Shown here: piece by piece, positions 52,321 through 60,489 of the stretch
Numbering within the stretch: position 1 is the stretch's first letter
How the letters are laid out: every line of letters starts with the position of its first letter
Source of the DNA: Gemmatimonadota bacterium
Lineage (GTDB): Bacteria > Gemmatimonadota > Gemmatimonadetes > Gemmatimonadales > GWC2-71-9
DNA length: 64,000 bases
Assembly (NCBI GenBank): GCA_003222155.1
Contig: QHUU01000054.1
Location: 1-64,000, forward strand
Reading direction: 5' to 3'
Position numbers and translations under genes: made by a program
The notes under the pieces: model-generated
What the model was told of the DNA's origin: nothing
What the model saw: only the letters and a program-made list of their open reading frames with translations
The model's database searches: none

Positions 52321-53291
52321 CCGGTGAGCCGGCCCTGCTCGTCGAGGCCCCCGCGCGGCTCCATTTCGGCGTGCTCGACCTGCGGGGCGACCTGGGTCGC
52401 CGCTTCGGCGGCATCGGAGCCGCTGTCCCCGCACCGTCGCTCCTGCTCGAAGCCCGCCCGGCCCCGGGCCTCGCGGCCCAGGGACCCGACGCGGCGCGGG
52501 TGCTCGCGTTCGCGCGCCGGTTCGCCGCGCACCACGCAGTCGAGCTGCGGGTCGGCTTTCGCGTCCATCGCGCCATCCCGTCGCACGCGGGCCTCGGCTC
52601 GGGCACGCAGCTCGCGCTCGCGGTAGCGCGCGCCGCCGCCGAGCTCGCCGGCCTGCCGACGGAGGTCACCGCGCTGGCCCGCGCGGTCGAGCGCGGCCTG
52701 CGCTCGGGGGTGGGCACCTGGACGTTCGCCCACGGCGGGTTCGTGCTCGAGGGCGGGCGCGCGGATCACGCCGACCGCGTCGCCCCGCTGCTCGCGCAGC
52801 TGCCGTTCCCGGCGTCCTGGCGCTGTATCGTCGCGGTGCCCCGGGGCAAGCCGGGGCTCGCGGGCGACCAGGAGGCGGCGGTGTTCGCGCGACTGCCTCC
52901 CCCGGACGCGCACGAAGTGGAGCGCGTCGCCCACCTCGTGCTGATGCAGCTCCTCCCCGCGCTCGCCGAAGCGGACCTGATGGGGTTCGGGGCAGCCCTC
53001 GGGGAGGTGCAGCGCATCACGGGCGGCTGGTTCGCGCCGGCCCAGGGCGGTGTGTTCGCGCCCGGCGAGACGCGGGAGCTGGTGGAGCGGCTGCGCGAGT
53101 GGGGGGCGGTGGGGGTGGGGCAGAGCTCGTGGGGGCCGACCGTGTACGGGATCGTGGGTGATGCGGCGGCGGCCCGGGCGCTGGCGGGGCGGGTGCAGGG
53201 CGCGCTGGGGCCGGGCGGGGCCGTGTACGAAGGGGGATTCAGCCCGGGCGGCGCCCGGGTATGGCGCGGCGCCCCGCCCGTTTCAGGCTGA
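52317..53291 (+). CDS. mptG: Beta-ribofuranosylaminobenzene 5'-phosphate synthase
   Basis: The 324-residue GHMP-kinase-fold protein has APARLHFGVLDLRGDLGRRF, GGIGAAV, IPSHAGLGSGTQLALAVARA (the GHMP loop), GVGTWTFAHGGFVLEGGRAD and GVGQSSWGPTVYGIVG. It joins 4-aminobenzoate and phosphoribosyl pyrophosphate, releasing CO2, the first committed step of methanopterin synthesis. The pabA gene just upstream supplies its substrate. Confidence 0.96.
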   Translation: MTGEPALLVEAPARLHFGVLDLRGDLGRRFGGIGAAVPAPSLLLEARPAPGLAAQGPDAARVLAFARRFAAHHAVELRVGFRVHRAIPSHAGLGSGTQLALAVARAAAELAGLPTEVTALARAVERGLRSGVGTWTFAHGGFVLEGGRADHADRVAPLLAQLPFPASWRCIVAVPRGKPGLAGDQEAAVFARLPPPDAHEVERVAHLVLMQLLPALAEADLMGFGAALGEVQRITGGWFAPAQGGVFAPGETRELVERLREWGAVGVGQSSWGPTVYGIVGDAAAARALAGRVQGALGPGGAVYEGGFSPGGARVWRGAPPVSG

Positions 53292-53314
53292 AAGGCCAGC
53301 CTTCCCCGGGCTGA

Positions 53315-53343
53315 TTGACAGTCGCGGGCCTGCGGGATATAAC
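53315..53343 (+). promoter_or_regulatory. Strong sigma-70-type promoter of xoxF
   Basis: TTGACA (53315-53320) and TATAAC (53338-53343) are separated by 17 nt, the best consensus match in the island. Transcription would start near 53350, giving a leader of about 150 nt before the xoxF ATG. Confidence 0.7.
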
Positions 53344-53391
53344 CACTATCCCTGCAGCAAGCTCAAGTGCGGAGGAGTTGGAAGATGGTTG

Positions 53392-53439
53392 TCGCCCGTT
53401 GGGAACGCGGCCCCCCGCTCCGTGCGGAGCGTTGGGCGA
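53392..53439 (+). promoter_or_regulatory. Structured 5' leader of xoxF
   Basis: An outer stem TCGCCC (53392-53397) / GGGCGA (53434-53439) encloses a 6-bp hairpin CGCTCC-GTGC-GGAGCG (53416-53431). The structure lies between the predicted promoter and the ribosome site (GAGGT at 53492-53496). It matches no riboswitch class I know. Confidence 0.5.
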
Positions 53440-53501
53440 CCGATGGGCATCTGTGGCGTAGATCGTTTTTCCCCATCCTCATCCTCAACATGAGGTCAGC
53501 T

Positions 53502-55280
53502 ATGAACCGCATCAAACTGTGTTCCGGCGGATTCGCGGCGAGTCTGATGGTGCTCGTCGCGGCGTCTGCCGTCGCCCAGGGTGCGGGCGAGTGGACGATG
53601 GCGGGTCGGACGTACGACCTGCAGCGTTACAGCCCGCTCACCCAAATCAGTCGGGCGAACGTGAAGAACCTCAAGGCCGCGTGGACGTTCTCCACGGGAG
53701 TGCTCAGCGGCCATGAGGGCAACCCGCTGGTGATTGGCACCGTGATGTACGTGCACAGCGCGTTCCCGAACGTCGTGTTCGCGCTCGATCTGACGAAGCC
53801 GGGCGCCCCGATGATCTGGCGGCACCAACCCGCCCAGCCGCCCGAGGCCAAAGCGATCGCCTGCTGCGACCTCGTGAACCGCGGCCTCGCCTTCCATGCG
53901 GGCACCAACCGGTTGTTCATCGAGTTGCTGCAGGGCGACCTGCTCGCGCTCGACGCGAAGACCGGGAAGCAGGTGTGGCGGGTGCCGAACGCCGACTACA
54001 AGACCGGCTCGACCATGACGAACGCCCCCATCGTGATCAAGGACATCGTGATCGCGGGCATCTCGGGCGGCGAGTTCGGCGTGCGCGGCCGGGTGACGGC
54101 GTACGACGTCAACACCGGCAAGGAAGTGTGGCGGGCCTATTCGACGGGCCCCGACGCCGACGTGAAGATCGTCGGTGACGCGAACCCCAACTACGCGTCG
54201 CACCGCGGCAAGGACCTGGGCGTGTCGACGTGGCAGGGGGACGAGTGGCAGCGCGGCGGCGGCACGACGTGGGGCTGGTACTCCTACGACCCGCAGCTGA
54301 ACCTGTTCTACTACGGCTCGGGCAACCCGGGGTCGTGGAATCCCGATCAGCGCCCGGGCGACAACAAGTGGTCGATGACGATCTTCGCCCGCAACCCCGA
54401 CAACGGGGAGGCGAAGTGGGCGTACCAGATGACGCCGCATGACGAATGGGATTACGATGGCGTCAACGAAATGGTGCTGTTCGACGCCACGATCGGCGGG
54501 AAGGCCGTGAAGGCGCTGGCGCACTTCGACCGCAACGGTTTCGGGTACGTGGTCGACCGGACGAACGGCAAGGTACTCGTGGCGCAGCCGTACGCGCACG
54601 CGGCACCGAACTGGGCGTCGAAGATCGATCTCCAGACGGGCGTCCCGGTCCGCAATCCGCAGTACGGGACGACCTCGAAGAAGAACACCGAGGGTATCTG
54701 TCCGGCCGCGATCGGGTTCAAGGATCAGCAACCCTCCGCGTACTCGCCGCAGACCAGGCTCTTCTACGTCCCGACGAACAACATCTGCATGGACTATGAG
54801 GGCGTGGACGTGAAGTACTCCGCCGGCCAATGGTACGTGGGCGCCATCGTGCGGATGTACCCCGGGCCCGATCAGATCCGGGGCGCGTTCGTGGCGTGGG
54901 ACCCGACCACGGGGACCAAGAAGTGGGAGATCAAGGAAAACCTGGCGGCCTACGGCGGCGCGCTGGCGACGGCCGGCGGCATCGTGTTCTACGGCACGAT
55001 GGAAGGCTGGCTCAAGGCGGTCGATGCCACGACCGGGACGGAGCTGTGGAAGTTCAAGACGCCCTCCGGCATCATCGGGAACCCGATGACGTACCTGGGG
55101 CCCGACGGCAAACAGTACGTCGCCGTGCTCTCCGGAGTGGGCGGCTGGGCGGGAGCGGGCGTCGCTCTGGGGATCAGCCCGGAGGATCCGACCGCCGCGC
55201 TCGGCGCGATTGGCGCCTTCGGCGACTACACGAATATCAGCAACGCGGGCGGCACGCTGTTGGTGTTCGCCCTGCCGTGA
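53502..55280 (+). CDS. xoxF: Lanthanide-dependent methanol dehydrogenase XoxF
   Basis: The 592-residue quinoprotein has a signal peptide (about 1-24, ending SAVAQ), the vicinal disulfide C121-C122, and the active-site segment PHDEWDYDGVNE. D317 is the catalytic base and D319 is the extra Asp that marks lanthanide-binding XoxF enzymes (calcium MxaF has Ala there). Propeller blades such as LALDAKTGKQVWRVP and the EGICPAAIGFKDQQPSAYSP stretch are typical. It oxidises methanol to formaldehyde in the periplasm and passes electrons to XoxG. ATG 53502 was preferred over upstream ATGs because of the ribosome site and signal peptide. Confidence 0.96.
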   Translation: MNRIKLCSGGFAASLMVLVAASAVAQGAGEWTMAGRTYDLQRYSPLTQISRANVKNLKAAWTFSTGVLSGHEGNPLVIGTVMYVHSAFPNVVFALDLTKPGAPMIWRHQPAQPPEAKAIACCDLVNRGLAFHAGTNRLFIELLQGDLLALDAKTGKQVWRVPNADYKTGSTMTNAPIVIKDIVIAGISGGEFGVRGRVTAYDVNTGKEVWRAYSTGPDADVKIVGDANPNYASHRGKDLGVSTWQGDEWQRGGGTTWGWYSYDPQLNLFYYGSGNPGSWNPDQRPGDNKWSMTIFARNPDNGEAKWAYQMTPHDEWDYDGVNEMVLFDATIGGKAVKALAHFDRNGFGYVVDRTNGKVLVAQPYAHAAPNWASKIDLQTGVPVRNPQYGTTSKKNTEGICPAAIGFKDQQPSAYSPQTRLFYVPTNNICMDYEGVDVKYSAGQWYVGAIVRMYPGPDQIRGAFVAWDPTTGTKKWEIKENLAAYGGALATAGGIVFYGTMEGWLKAVDATTGTELWKFKTPSGIIGNPMTYLGPDGKQYVAVLSGVGGWAGAGVALGISPEDPTAALGAIGAFGDYTNISNAGGTLLVFALP

Positions 55281-55318
55281 GGTCGTGACGGCGTAGCATC
55301 ATTCGCACGACGAAGGTG

Positions 55319-55356
55319 CACCCGGCGCCGAGGCGAACGCGCTTCGGCGCCGGGTG
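55319..55356 (+). terminator. Strong hairpin between xoxF and xoxJ
   Basis: CACCCGGCGCCGA (55319-55331) pairs perfectly with TCGGCGCCGGGTG (55344-55356). The loop can pair a further 4 bp, leaving AACG. No T-run follows. It probably limits read-through or stabilises xoxF mRNA, and it parallels the hairpin after fae. Confidence 0.72.
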
Positions 55357-55405
55357 TAGTACGTGTGCACCGGATGTACCCTCTTCGCAATGTGCAGGGA
55401 GCACT

Positions 55406-56233
55406 ATGCATCGCACTTGGCTCACGCGTAGCGCGGCGTCGCTCGTCGCCGCCGCTGGGGTCGTCCTCGTGGCGGGCGCGGCTCGACGCGCGCCCTCAGA
55501 GCTGCGGGTGTGTGTCGACCCGTACGACATGCCCTTCTCCAACGACAAGGAAGAAGGCTTCGAGAACAGGATCGCGCACGTGGTCGCGCGCGATCTCAAC
55601 GCCGCCGTCGTGAACTTCTGGTGGCCCCAACGGCGGGGCTTTCTGCGCAGCACGATCCTCGCGGGGTTCTGCGACGTCATGATCGAGGCACCGCTGGGGT
55701 TCGACCCGGTGGCCACGACCAAGCCCTACTACCGCTCGACCTACTATTTCGTGTACCGGGCCGATCGCGGCCTCGCGATCAAGTCGCTCGACGACACGAT
55801 CCTGAAGCACGTGAAAATCGGCGTCAACCTGATCGGCTACGACTACACCAATACCCCGCCGGCCCACGCACTCGGTCCACGGGGCATCGTCGGGTTGGTC
55901 GGCTTCGGCAACTTCCTCAACCCCGATCCCAAAGCAGACCACCCACAGGACATCATCGACGCCGTCGTGAAGGACTCGATCGACGTCGCGATCGTGTGGG
56001 GGCCGAAGGCCGGGTACTGGGTCAAGCGAGCGGCCGTCCCGCTCACGATGGTGGCGCTGCCGGACTCCGACCCCGTGTCGGGCATGCCGTTCGCGTGGAG
56101 CATGGCCATGGGCGTCCGGCACCGCGACAAGGAGCTCAAAGCCACACTCGACTCCGTGATCGACCGCCGCCACGCCGAGATCGTCGGCGTGCTGCAGGAA
56201 TTCAACGTGCCGATGATCGAGATGCACCCATAG
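55406..56233 (+). CDS. xoxJ: XoxJ-like periplasmic binding protein
   Basis: The 275-residue protein has a signal peptide (about 1-28) and a solute-binding-protein fold: LRVCVDPYDMPFSNDKEEGF, FLRSTILAGFCDVMIEAPLG, KPYYRSTYYFVYRADRG and VAIVWGPKAGYWVKRA. This matches the quinoprotein-associated substrate-binding family. XoxJ is thought to help load or activate XoxF. ATG 55406 has GGGAG upstream. Confidence 0.92.
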   Translation: MHRTWLTRSAASLVAAAGVVLVAGAARRAPSELRVCVDPYDMPFSNDKEEGFENRIAHVVARDLNAAVVNFWWPQRRGFLRSTILAGFCDVMIEAPLGFDPVATTKPYYRSTYYFVYRADRGLAIKSLDDTILKHVKIGVNLIGYDYTNTPPAHALGPRGIVGLVGFGNFLNPDPKADHPQDIIDAVVKDSIDVAIVWGPKAGYWVKRAAVPLTMVALPDSDPVSGMPFAWSMAMGVRHRDKELKATLDSVIDRRHAEIVGVLQEFNVPMIEMHP

Positions 56234-56276
56234 CGGCGCTGCCGACGGCACGTCCACTGACCGGGAGAGACCAGGC

Positions 56277-56741
56277 GTGAGAAACAAGCATGTGGTGCGG
56301 GGTGCTGTAGTCGGGTCCTGGCTCGCCGTCGCCGCGTCGGTCATGTGGGCCCCGCACCTCCTGCCGGGCAGCGTCACGGCGGCAGCGATCCGGGACACGT
56401 CGCGGGACAGCCTGCTCGTACCCGAATCGATCTACCAGGGGTGGAAGTGGTGGCACGTCTATTGTTATCGCTGCCACGGCGAGGACGCGATCGGCGGAAT
56501 CAACCCCGCCGCGCCCGACCTCCGCTGGGCCCTGAGTCCCAGCGGCGCCAACTTCCCGCGCGACAGCTTCGTCAACACGGCGTTGAACGGTCGCGCGGCC
56601 AAGGGGATGCCCTCGTGGAAGGTGCTGCTCGACACGTCGGCGATCGCCGAGTTGTACCTGTACGTAAAGGCGCGGAGCGACGGCTGGCTCAAGCCGGGCC
56701 GTCCGCACCGGGCCTCGGACCTGCAAACGAAGAGTCAGTGA
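56277..56741 (+). CDS. xoxG: XoxG-type cytochrome c
   Basis: The 154-residue protein starts at GTG 56277 with a signal/anchor helix (about 9-30). It has one haem site CYRCH (C63, C66, H67) in YQGWKWWHVYCYRCHGEDA and a likely axial Met111 in AAKGMPSWKVL. It accepts electrons from XoxF. It overlaps the pentapeptide-repeat gene by 4 bp. Confidence 0.92.
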   Translation: MRNKHVVRGAVVGSWLAVAASVMWAPHLLPGSVTAAAIRDTSRDSLLVPESIYQGWKWWHVYCYRCHGEDAIGGINPAAPDLRWALSPSGANFPRDSFVNTALNGRAAKGMPSWKVLLDTSAIAELYLYVKARSDGWLKPGRPHRASDLQTKSQ

Positions 56742-57493
56742 CCGCCGGCCCGTGCGTCATTGGGCGGGTCGCCGTGGCGCTGCTGGCCACGAGCGTCGCT
56801 TCCGCGCCGGCCGTCGCGCAGCAGCCACTCACGCGCGAGCAGGTGCTCGCCGCCCTCGCCGACGCCACCGCACAGACGCCCGCCGACTTCACCGGCCGCG
56901 ACCTCTCAGGGCTCGACTTCACGGGCGTCGACTTCAAGCGCGCCAACCTCACGCGGTGCCGCCTCATCGGGACGAACTTCACCAGGGCGCAACTGTTCGC
57001 CGCGACGCTGACGGATGCGGTCGCGACGCGCGCGGACTTCACCGGCGCGACGCTCGACATGGTCGTGATGTACCGCGTCGACCTGCGCCACGCCGTGCTG
57101 CGCGACGCGAGCCTGTTTGCCGTCATCATGCCCGATGCGAACCTGTCCGACGCGGATCTCTCGCGTGCCAAGATCGTCTCGCCCATGGCGCGCGCCAAGC
57201 TCGTCCGAGCCAAGCTCGTCCACACCAGCCTCGGCGTGAACCCGGGGACGCAGTCGATGGGCGTCCTGCGAACCGACGCGACCTCAGCCGATTTCACGGA
57301 AGCCGACCTGACCGGGGCGAACCTGCGGAAGGTGCTGCTCGCCTGGGCCGACCTCACCGGCGTGGACCTGACGGACGCGGACGTCACCGGCGCGGACTTC
57401 ACGGGGGCGATCCTGAAAGGCATCCGTGGGCGCGACCGTCTGCAGGGGCTCGATCACGCGCTGCACGTCGACCAGGCGATCTTCAACGACTGA
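56738..57493 (+). CDS. Secreted pentapeptide-repeat protein
   Basis: The 251-residue protein has a signal peptide (about 1-27, ending AVAQQ) and A(D/N)LxX repeats: FTGRDLSGLDFTGVDFKRAN, ADLTGVDLTDADVTGADFTG. These form a right-handed quadrilateral beta-helix. It is coupled to xoxG, which suggests a role in the methanol-oxidation complex, perhaps as a scaffold. No enzymatic motif is visible. Confidence 0.86.
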   Translation: MTAGPCVIGRVAVALLATSVASAPAVAQQPLTREQVLAALADATAQTPADFTGRDLSGLDFTGVDFKRANLTRCRLIGTNFTRAQLFAATLTDAVATRADFTGATLDMVVMYRVDLRHAVLRDASLFAVIMPDANLSDADLSRAKIVSPMARAKLVRAKLVHTSLGVNPGTQSMGVLRTDATSADFTEADLTGANLRKVLLAWADLTGVDLTDADVTGADFTGAILKGIRGRDRLQGLDHALHVDQAIFND

Positions 57494-57501
57494 ATCGGAC
57501 C

Positions 57502-58473
57502 ATGAATCCCAGCTCGTCGCAGCGCGCTCGGGCCCTGCCCTTGCTCCTCGCGATCGCCCTGCACCTCCCGGCGCGCTCCGGCGGCCCGTCGTTGTACGTG
57601 AGCAACGAGGTCGACAACACCGTCGCGGTCATCTCGCCCCAAACGAACAGCGTGGTCGCGACGATCGTCGTGGGGCGGCGGCCCCGCGGTCTGGCCGCGA
57701 GCCCCGACCGGCGCACCGTCTACGTCGCCCTCGGGCAGGACGACGCACTCGGCGTGATCGACGTCGCGAGCGGCAAGATGACTCGCACCCTCCCCGCGGG
57801 CCGCGACCCCGAGCTCGTGGTCGTGAGCCCCGACGGCAAGACCGCCTACGTGTCCAACGAGGAGGTCGCCCACGCCAGCGCGATCGACGTGGCGACCGGC
57901 AAGATCGTCTTCTCGACTCCCGTCGGTGTCGAGCCCGAGGGAATCGCGGTGACGCCCGACGGCGGGAAGGTGTACGTGACCGCAGAGACCAGTAACAGCG
58001 TGTCAGTGCTCGACGCCAGGACGGGCCGGCTGCTGCGCACGATTCACGTGGGCGAGAACCCCCGCACCATCGCGTTCACGCCGGGCGGGCGACGCGCGTG
58101 GGTGTCCGCGGAGGCGGGGGGAAACGTGACGATCATCGACGTCGCGAGCGACAGCGTGGTCGAGCAGTTCCCGATCCGCGACGGCAAGACCAAGCCGGTA
58201 CGCATCGCGTTCAGCGCCGACCAGCGCTGGGCGTACGTCACGGAAGGCGCGGCCGGGACCGTGAGCGTGGTGGACGTGGCCACGCACCGGGTGGTCGACT
58301 CGATCGCCGTCGGCCGCCGGCCGTGGGGGATCGCGCTGGCACCGGATGGGAGCCGCCTGTACACGGCGGACGGCCGCTCCAACACCGTGTCGGTGATCGA
58401 TGCGGCAGCGCGGAAGGTTCTCACCGCCATCCCCGTGGGGGAGCGGCCGAACGACCTGCTGTACCTTCCCTAA
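57502..58473 (+). CDS. YVTN beta-propeller protein (PQQ-catabolism-associated type)
   Basis: The 323-residue protein has a signal peptide (about 1-26) and about seven blades of the YVTN type: LYVSNEVDNTVAVISPQTNS, VYVTAETSNSVSVLDARTGR, AYVTEGAAGTVSVVDVATHR. Proteins like this recur next to quinoprotein alcohol dehydrogenases. I infer an accessory or regulatory function in the periplasm. Confidence 0.87.
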   Translation: MNPSSSQRARALPLLLAIALHLPARSGGPSLYVSNEVDNTVAVISPQTNSVVATIVVGRRPRGLAASPDRRTVYVALGQDDALGVIDVASGKMTRTLPAGRDPELVVVSPDGKTAYVSNEEVAHASAIDVATGKIVFSTPVGVEPEGIAVTPDGGKVYVTAETSNSVSVLDARTGRLLRTIHVGENPRTIAFTPGGRRAWVSAEAGGNVTIIDVASDSVVEQFPIRDGKTKPVRIAFSADQRWAYVTEGAAGTVSVVDVATHRVVDSIAVGRRPWGIALAPDGSRLYTADGRSNTVSVIDAAARKVLTAIPVGERPNDLLYLP

Positions 58474-59012
58474 CCGAACGGCAGGCGCGCGAGCCACGAC
58501 CCCGGCCGGTGGACCCGCACCCACCCGTCCACCCCACACACCCGTCCCGCCCGGGTCGCGAGAATCACCACCAGCGTACTGATCAACATGTAATGGAACC
58601 CCTGCTGGGCCGAACCCTGCCACTGCACCGCGAGGCCGTAATTCACCACCAGCACCAGGCCGATCGCCGACGCCAGCGTCGTGAAGCAGCCGAACACCAG
58701 CCCGAGCCCGACCGCGGCTTCGCCGAGCGCCGTGAGCTGAGCGTATGTCTGGGTGTTCGGCACCACGCTGTGCAACAGGAAGTCCCTGAAGAAGCCGAGC
58801 GGATTGCCCTCCGCGTACTTGGTGACCAGAATCGGCATCACGTGCAGCCAGCGATCCGACGCGGTGGGGACGGGCAGGAAGCCCCACGCCAAGGTGACGC
58901 TCAGCTTGGTGAAGATCGCCTTGGCGAACCACACCCCGACCGCGATGCGCAGCACGACGAGCCAGCGCTCGGGCGAGCGCATCGCAGGACCCGCCCCTAC
59001 CTGATCAGCCAT
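58470..59012 (-). CDS. DoxX-like membrane protein
   Basis: The 180-residue protein has about four membrane helices (about 17-35, 83-108, 110-125 and 135-152) with the DoxX-like LRIAVGVWFAKAIFTKL, ALGEAAVGLGLVFGCFTTLA and LISTLVVILATRAGRVCGVD. It converges on the YVTN gene with a 4-bp overlap. DoxX proteins act near quinone or thiol oxidation. ATG 58982 is an alternative start. Confidence 0.75.
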   Translation of the reverse strand: MADQVGAGPAMRSPERWLVVLRIAVGVWFAKAIFTKLSVTLAWGFLPVPTASDRWLHVMPILVTKYAEGNPLGFFRDFLLHSVVPNTQTYAQLTALGEAAVGLGLVFGCFTTLASAIGLVLVVNYGLAVQWQGSAQQGFHYMLISTLVVILATRAGRVCGVDGWVRVHRPGSWLARLPFG

Positions 59013-59100
59013 CGACCCTACCCTCGCGTGCGCCCGGTGGGCGCGGTGGCAGCCCGCAACCAGCGGGCGGCACGCAATCTACATCGAGCGAACGGATGCG

Positions 59101-60459
59101 TCACTTTCCGACGCAAAACGTCGCGAACACGCGATCGAGGATGGCGTCCGGCGTCACCACGCCGATCAAGTCGTCGAGCGCCCCCAGGGCGGCGCGCAGA
59201 TGGGTGGCCGCGGCTGCGGCATCCACCCCGCGCTCCCGCGCCTCCCGGAACGCGTTGACCTCGGCGAAGGCGCGCTCCAGTGCCTCGCGGTGGCGCGCCC
59301 GCGTGACGACCGGCTCCACGTCGCCCAGCCCGAGCAGCCGGCCGTAGGCGACCTCGGCGAGGTTGCGACGCAGGTCGGCGAGGCCCGCGCCGGTCACGGC
59401 CGACACGAACGGGACGGGGGACGAGGGACGCGGGACGGGTACCAGATCCGCCTTGGTCCGCACGACCACGACGGGCGCGTGGCGCGCCGCGAGGAACGCG
59501 TCGCGATCCGCCTCGTCCCCCGTCCCCGGTCCCTCGTCGCCCGGGGCCTCGCAGAAGAGGATCAGGTCCGCTGCGTCGAGATAGCGTCGCGCGACGTCGA
59601 TCCCCATGCGCTCGACCCCATCGTCGCTCTCCCGCAGCCCGGCCGTGTCGACGAGCCGGAACGGAAAGCCTTCGAGCACCGCGTACGCCTCGATCGCGTC
59701 CCGAGTCGTGCCCGGGACCTCGGTCACGATGGCGCGCTCCCGGCCCAGCAGAGCGTTGAACAGGGACGATTTGCCGGCGTTGGGACGCCCGGCGATGACC
59801 AGCAGCGCCCCTTCGCGCAGCCGCTCCCCCTCCGGGGCTGTGGCGATGAGCTGCGCGATCCGCTCGCGCGCCGCGCGCCACGCGCGCTCGACCCGCTCGG
59901 GCGCCACGGGACCCTCGTCCTCGTCGGGGAAATCGATCTCGTACGCGATCAGGGCCTCGAGCTCGATCAGCTCGGCCCGCAACTGCTCGAGCCGCCGGGA
60001 CAACCCGCGGTCGAGCTGCTGCAGCGCGCGGCGCGCCTGCGCGGGCGCGCCGGCGTCGATCAAGTCGGCCGTCGCCTCCGCCTGCAGCAGATCGAGCTTG
60101 CCGTTCAGCACGGCGCGGCGGCTGAACTCCCCGGGCGCCGCGGGCCGGGCCCCCGCGGCGACGAGCGCCGCGAGGGCGGCCGCCGGAACGAGCAGGCCGC
60201 CGTGCGTCGACAGCTCGACCAGGTCGTCCCCGGTGTAGGAGCGGGGCGCGGGGAAGCAGGCGGCGAGCGCATCGTCCACGGGCTCTCCCGTCGCGGGATG
60301 CACCACGCGGACGCGGCGGACCGTACGGGGGTGGTCGGGGTGAAACGGGTGCAGGGCGCGCGCCGCGACATCGAACGCCCCGCGCCCGGAAAGGCGGATC
60401 AGGGCGATGGCGGAGCGGCCCGGAGGCGTGGCGAGGGCGACAATCGGATCAGACAGCAC
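59101..60459 (-). CDS. mnmE: tRNA uridine-5-carboxymethylaminomethyl(34) GTPase MnmE
   Basis: The 452-residue protein has the N-terminal formyl-folate-type domain (IVALATPPGRSAIALIRLSG), the GTPase with G1 GRPNAGKSS, G3 DTAGL and G4 TKAD, and the C-terminal FCVGK motif with the catalytic Cys. It modifies the wobble uridine of tRNAs with MnmG. Two Pro/Gly/Asp-rich loops in the G domain are encoded by G-rich inverted repeats. Confidence 0.96.
   Translation of the reverse strand: MLSDPIVALATPPGRSAIALIRLSGRGAFDVAARALHPFHPDHPRTVRRVRVVHPATGEPVDDALAACFPAPRSYTGDDLVELSTHGGLLVPAAALAALVAAGARPAAPGEFSRRAVLNGKLDLLQAEATADLIDAGAPAQARRALQQLDRGLSRRLEQLRAELIELEALIAYEIDFPDEDEGPVAPERVERAWRAARERIAQLIATAPEGERLREGALLVIAGRPNAGKSSLFNALLGRERAIVTEVPGTTRDAIEAYAVLEGFPFRLVDTAGLRESDDGVERMGIDVARRYLDAADLILFCEAPGDEGPGTGDEADRDAFLAARHAPVVVVRTKADLVPVPRPSSPVPFVSAVTGAGLADLRRNLAEVAYGRLLGLGDVEPVVTRARHREALERAFAEVNAFREARERGVDAAAAATHLRAALGALDDLIGVVTPDAILDRVFATFCVGK
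59411..59538. repeat. Inverted GGGACG tracts inside mnmE
   Basis: GGGACGGGGGACGAGG (59411-59426) is repeated in inverted orientation at 59511-59526. Further GGGACG-like units extend each tract to 59439 and 59538. They encode two low-complexity loops of the GTPase domain, flanking the G4 region. Confidence 0.75.
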
Positions 60460-60489
60460 GCGTCCCGCTTCCCGCTTCCCGCCTCCCGG

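Noticed and set aside
53367-53501. N-terminal extension of XoxF to an upstream ATG
   Set aside because: The extra 45 residues precede the signal peptide and lack similarity; ATG 53502 has a ribosome site and starts the signal peptide.
53350-53501. A known riboswitch class upstream of xoxF
   Set aside because: The nested stem does not match the cobalamin, TPP, SAM, glycine or other common consensus features I know, so it is reported only as a structured leader.
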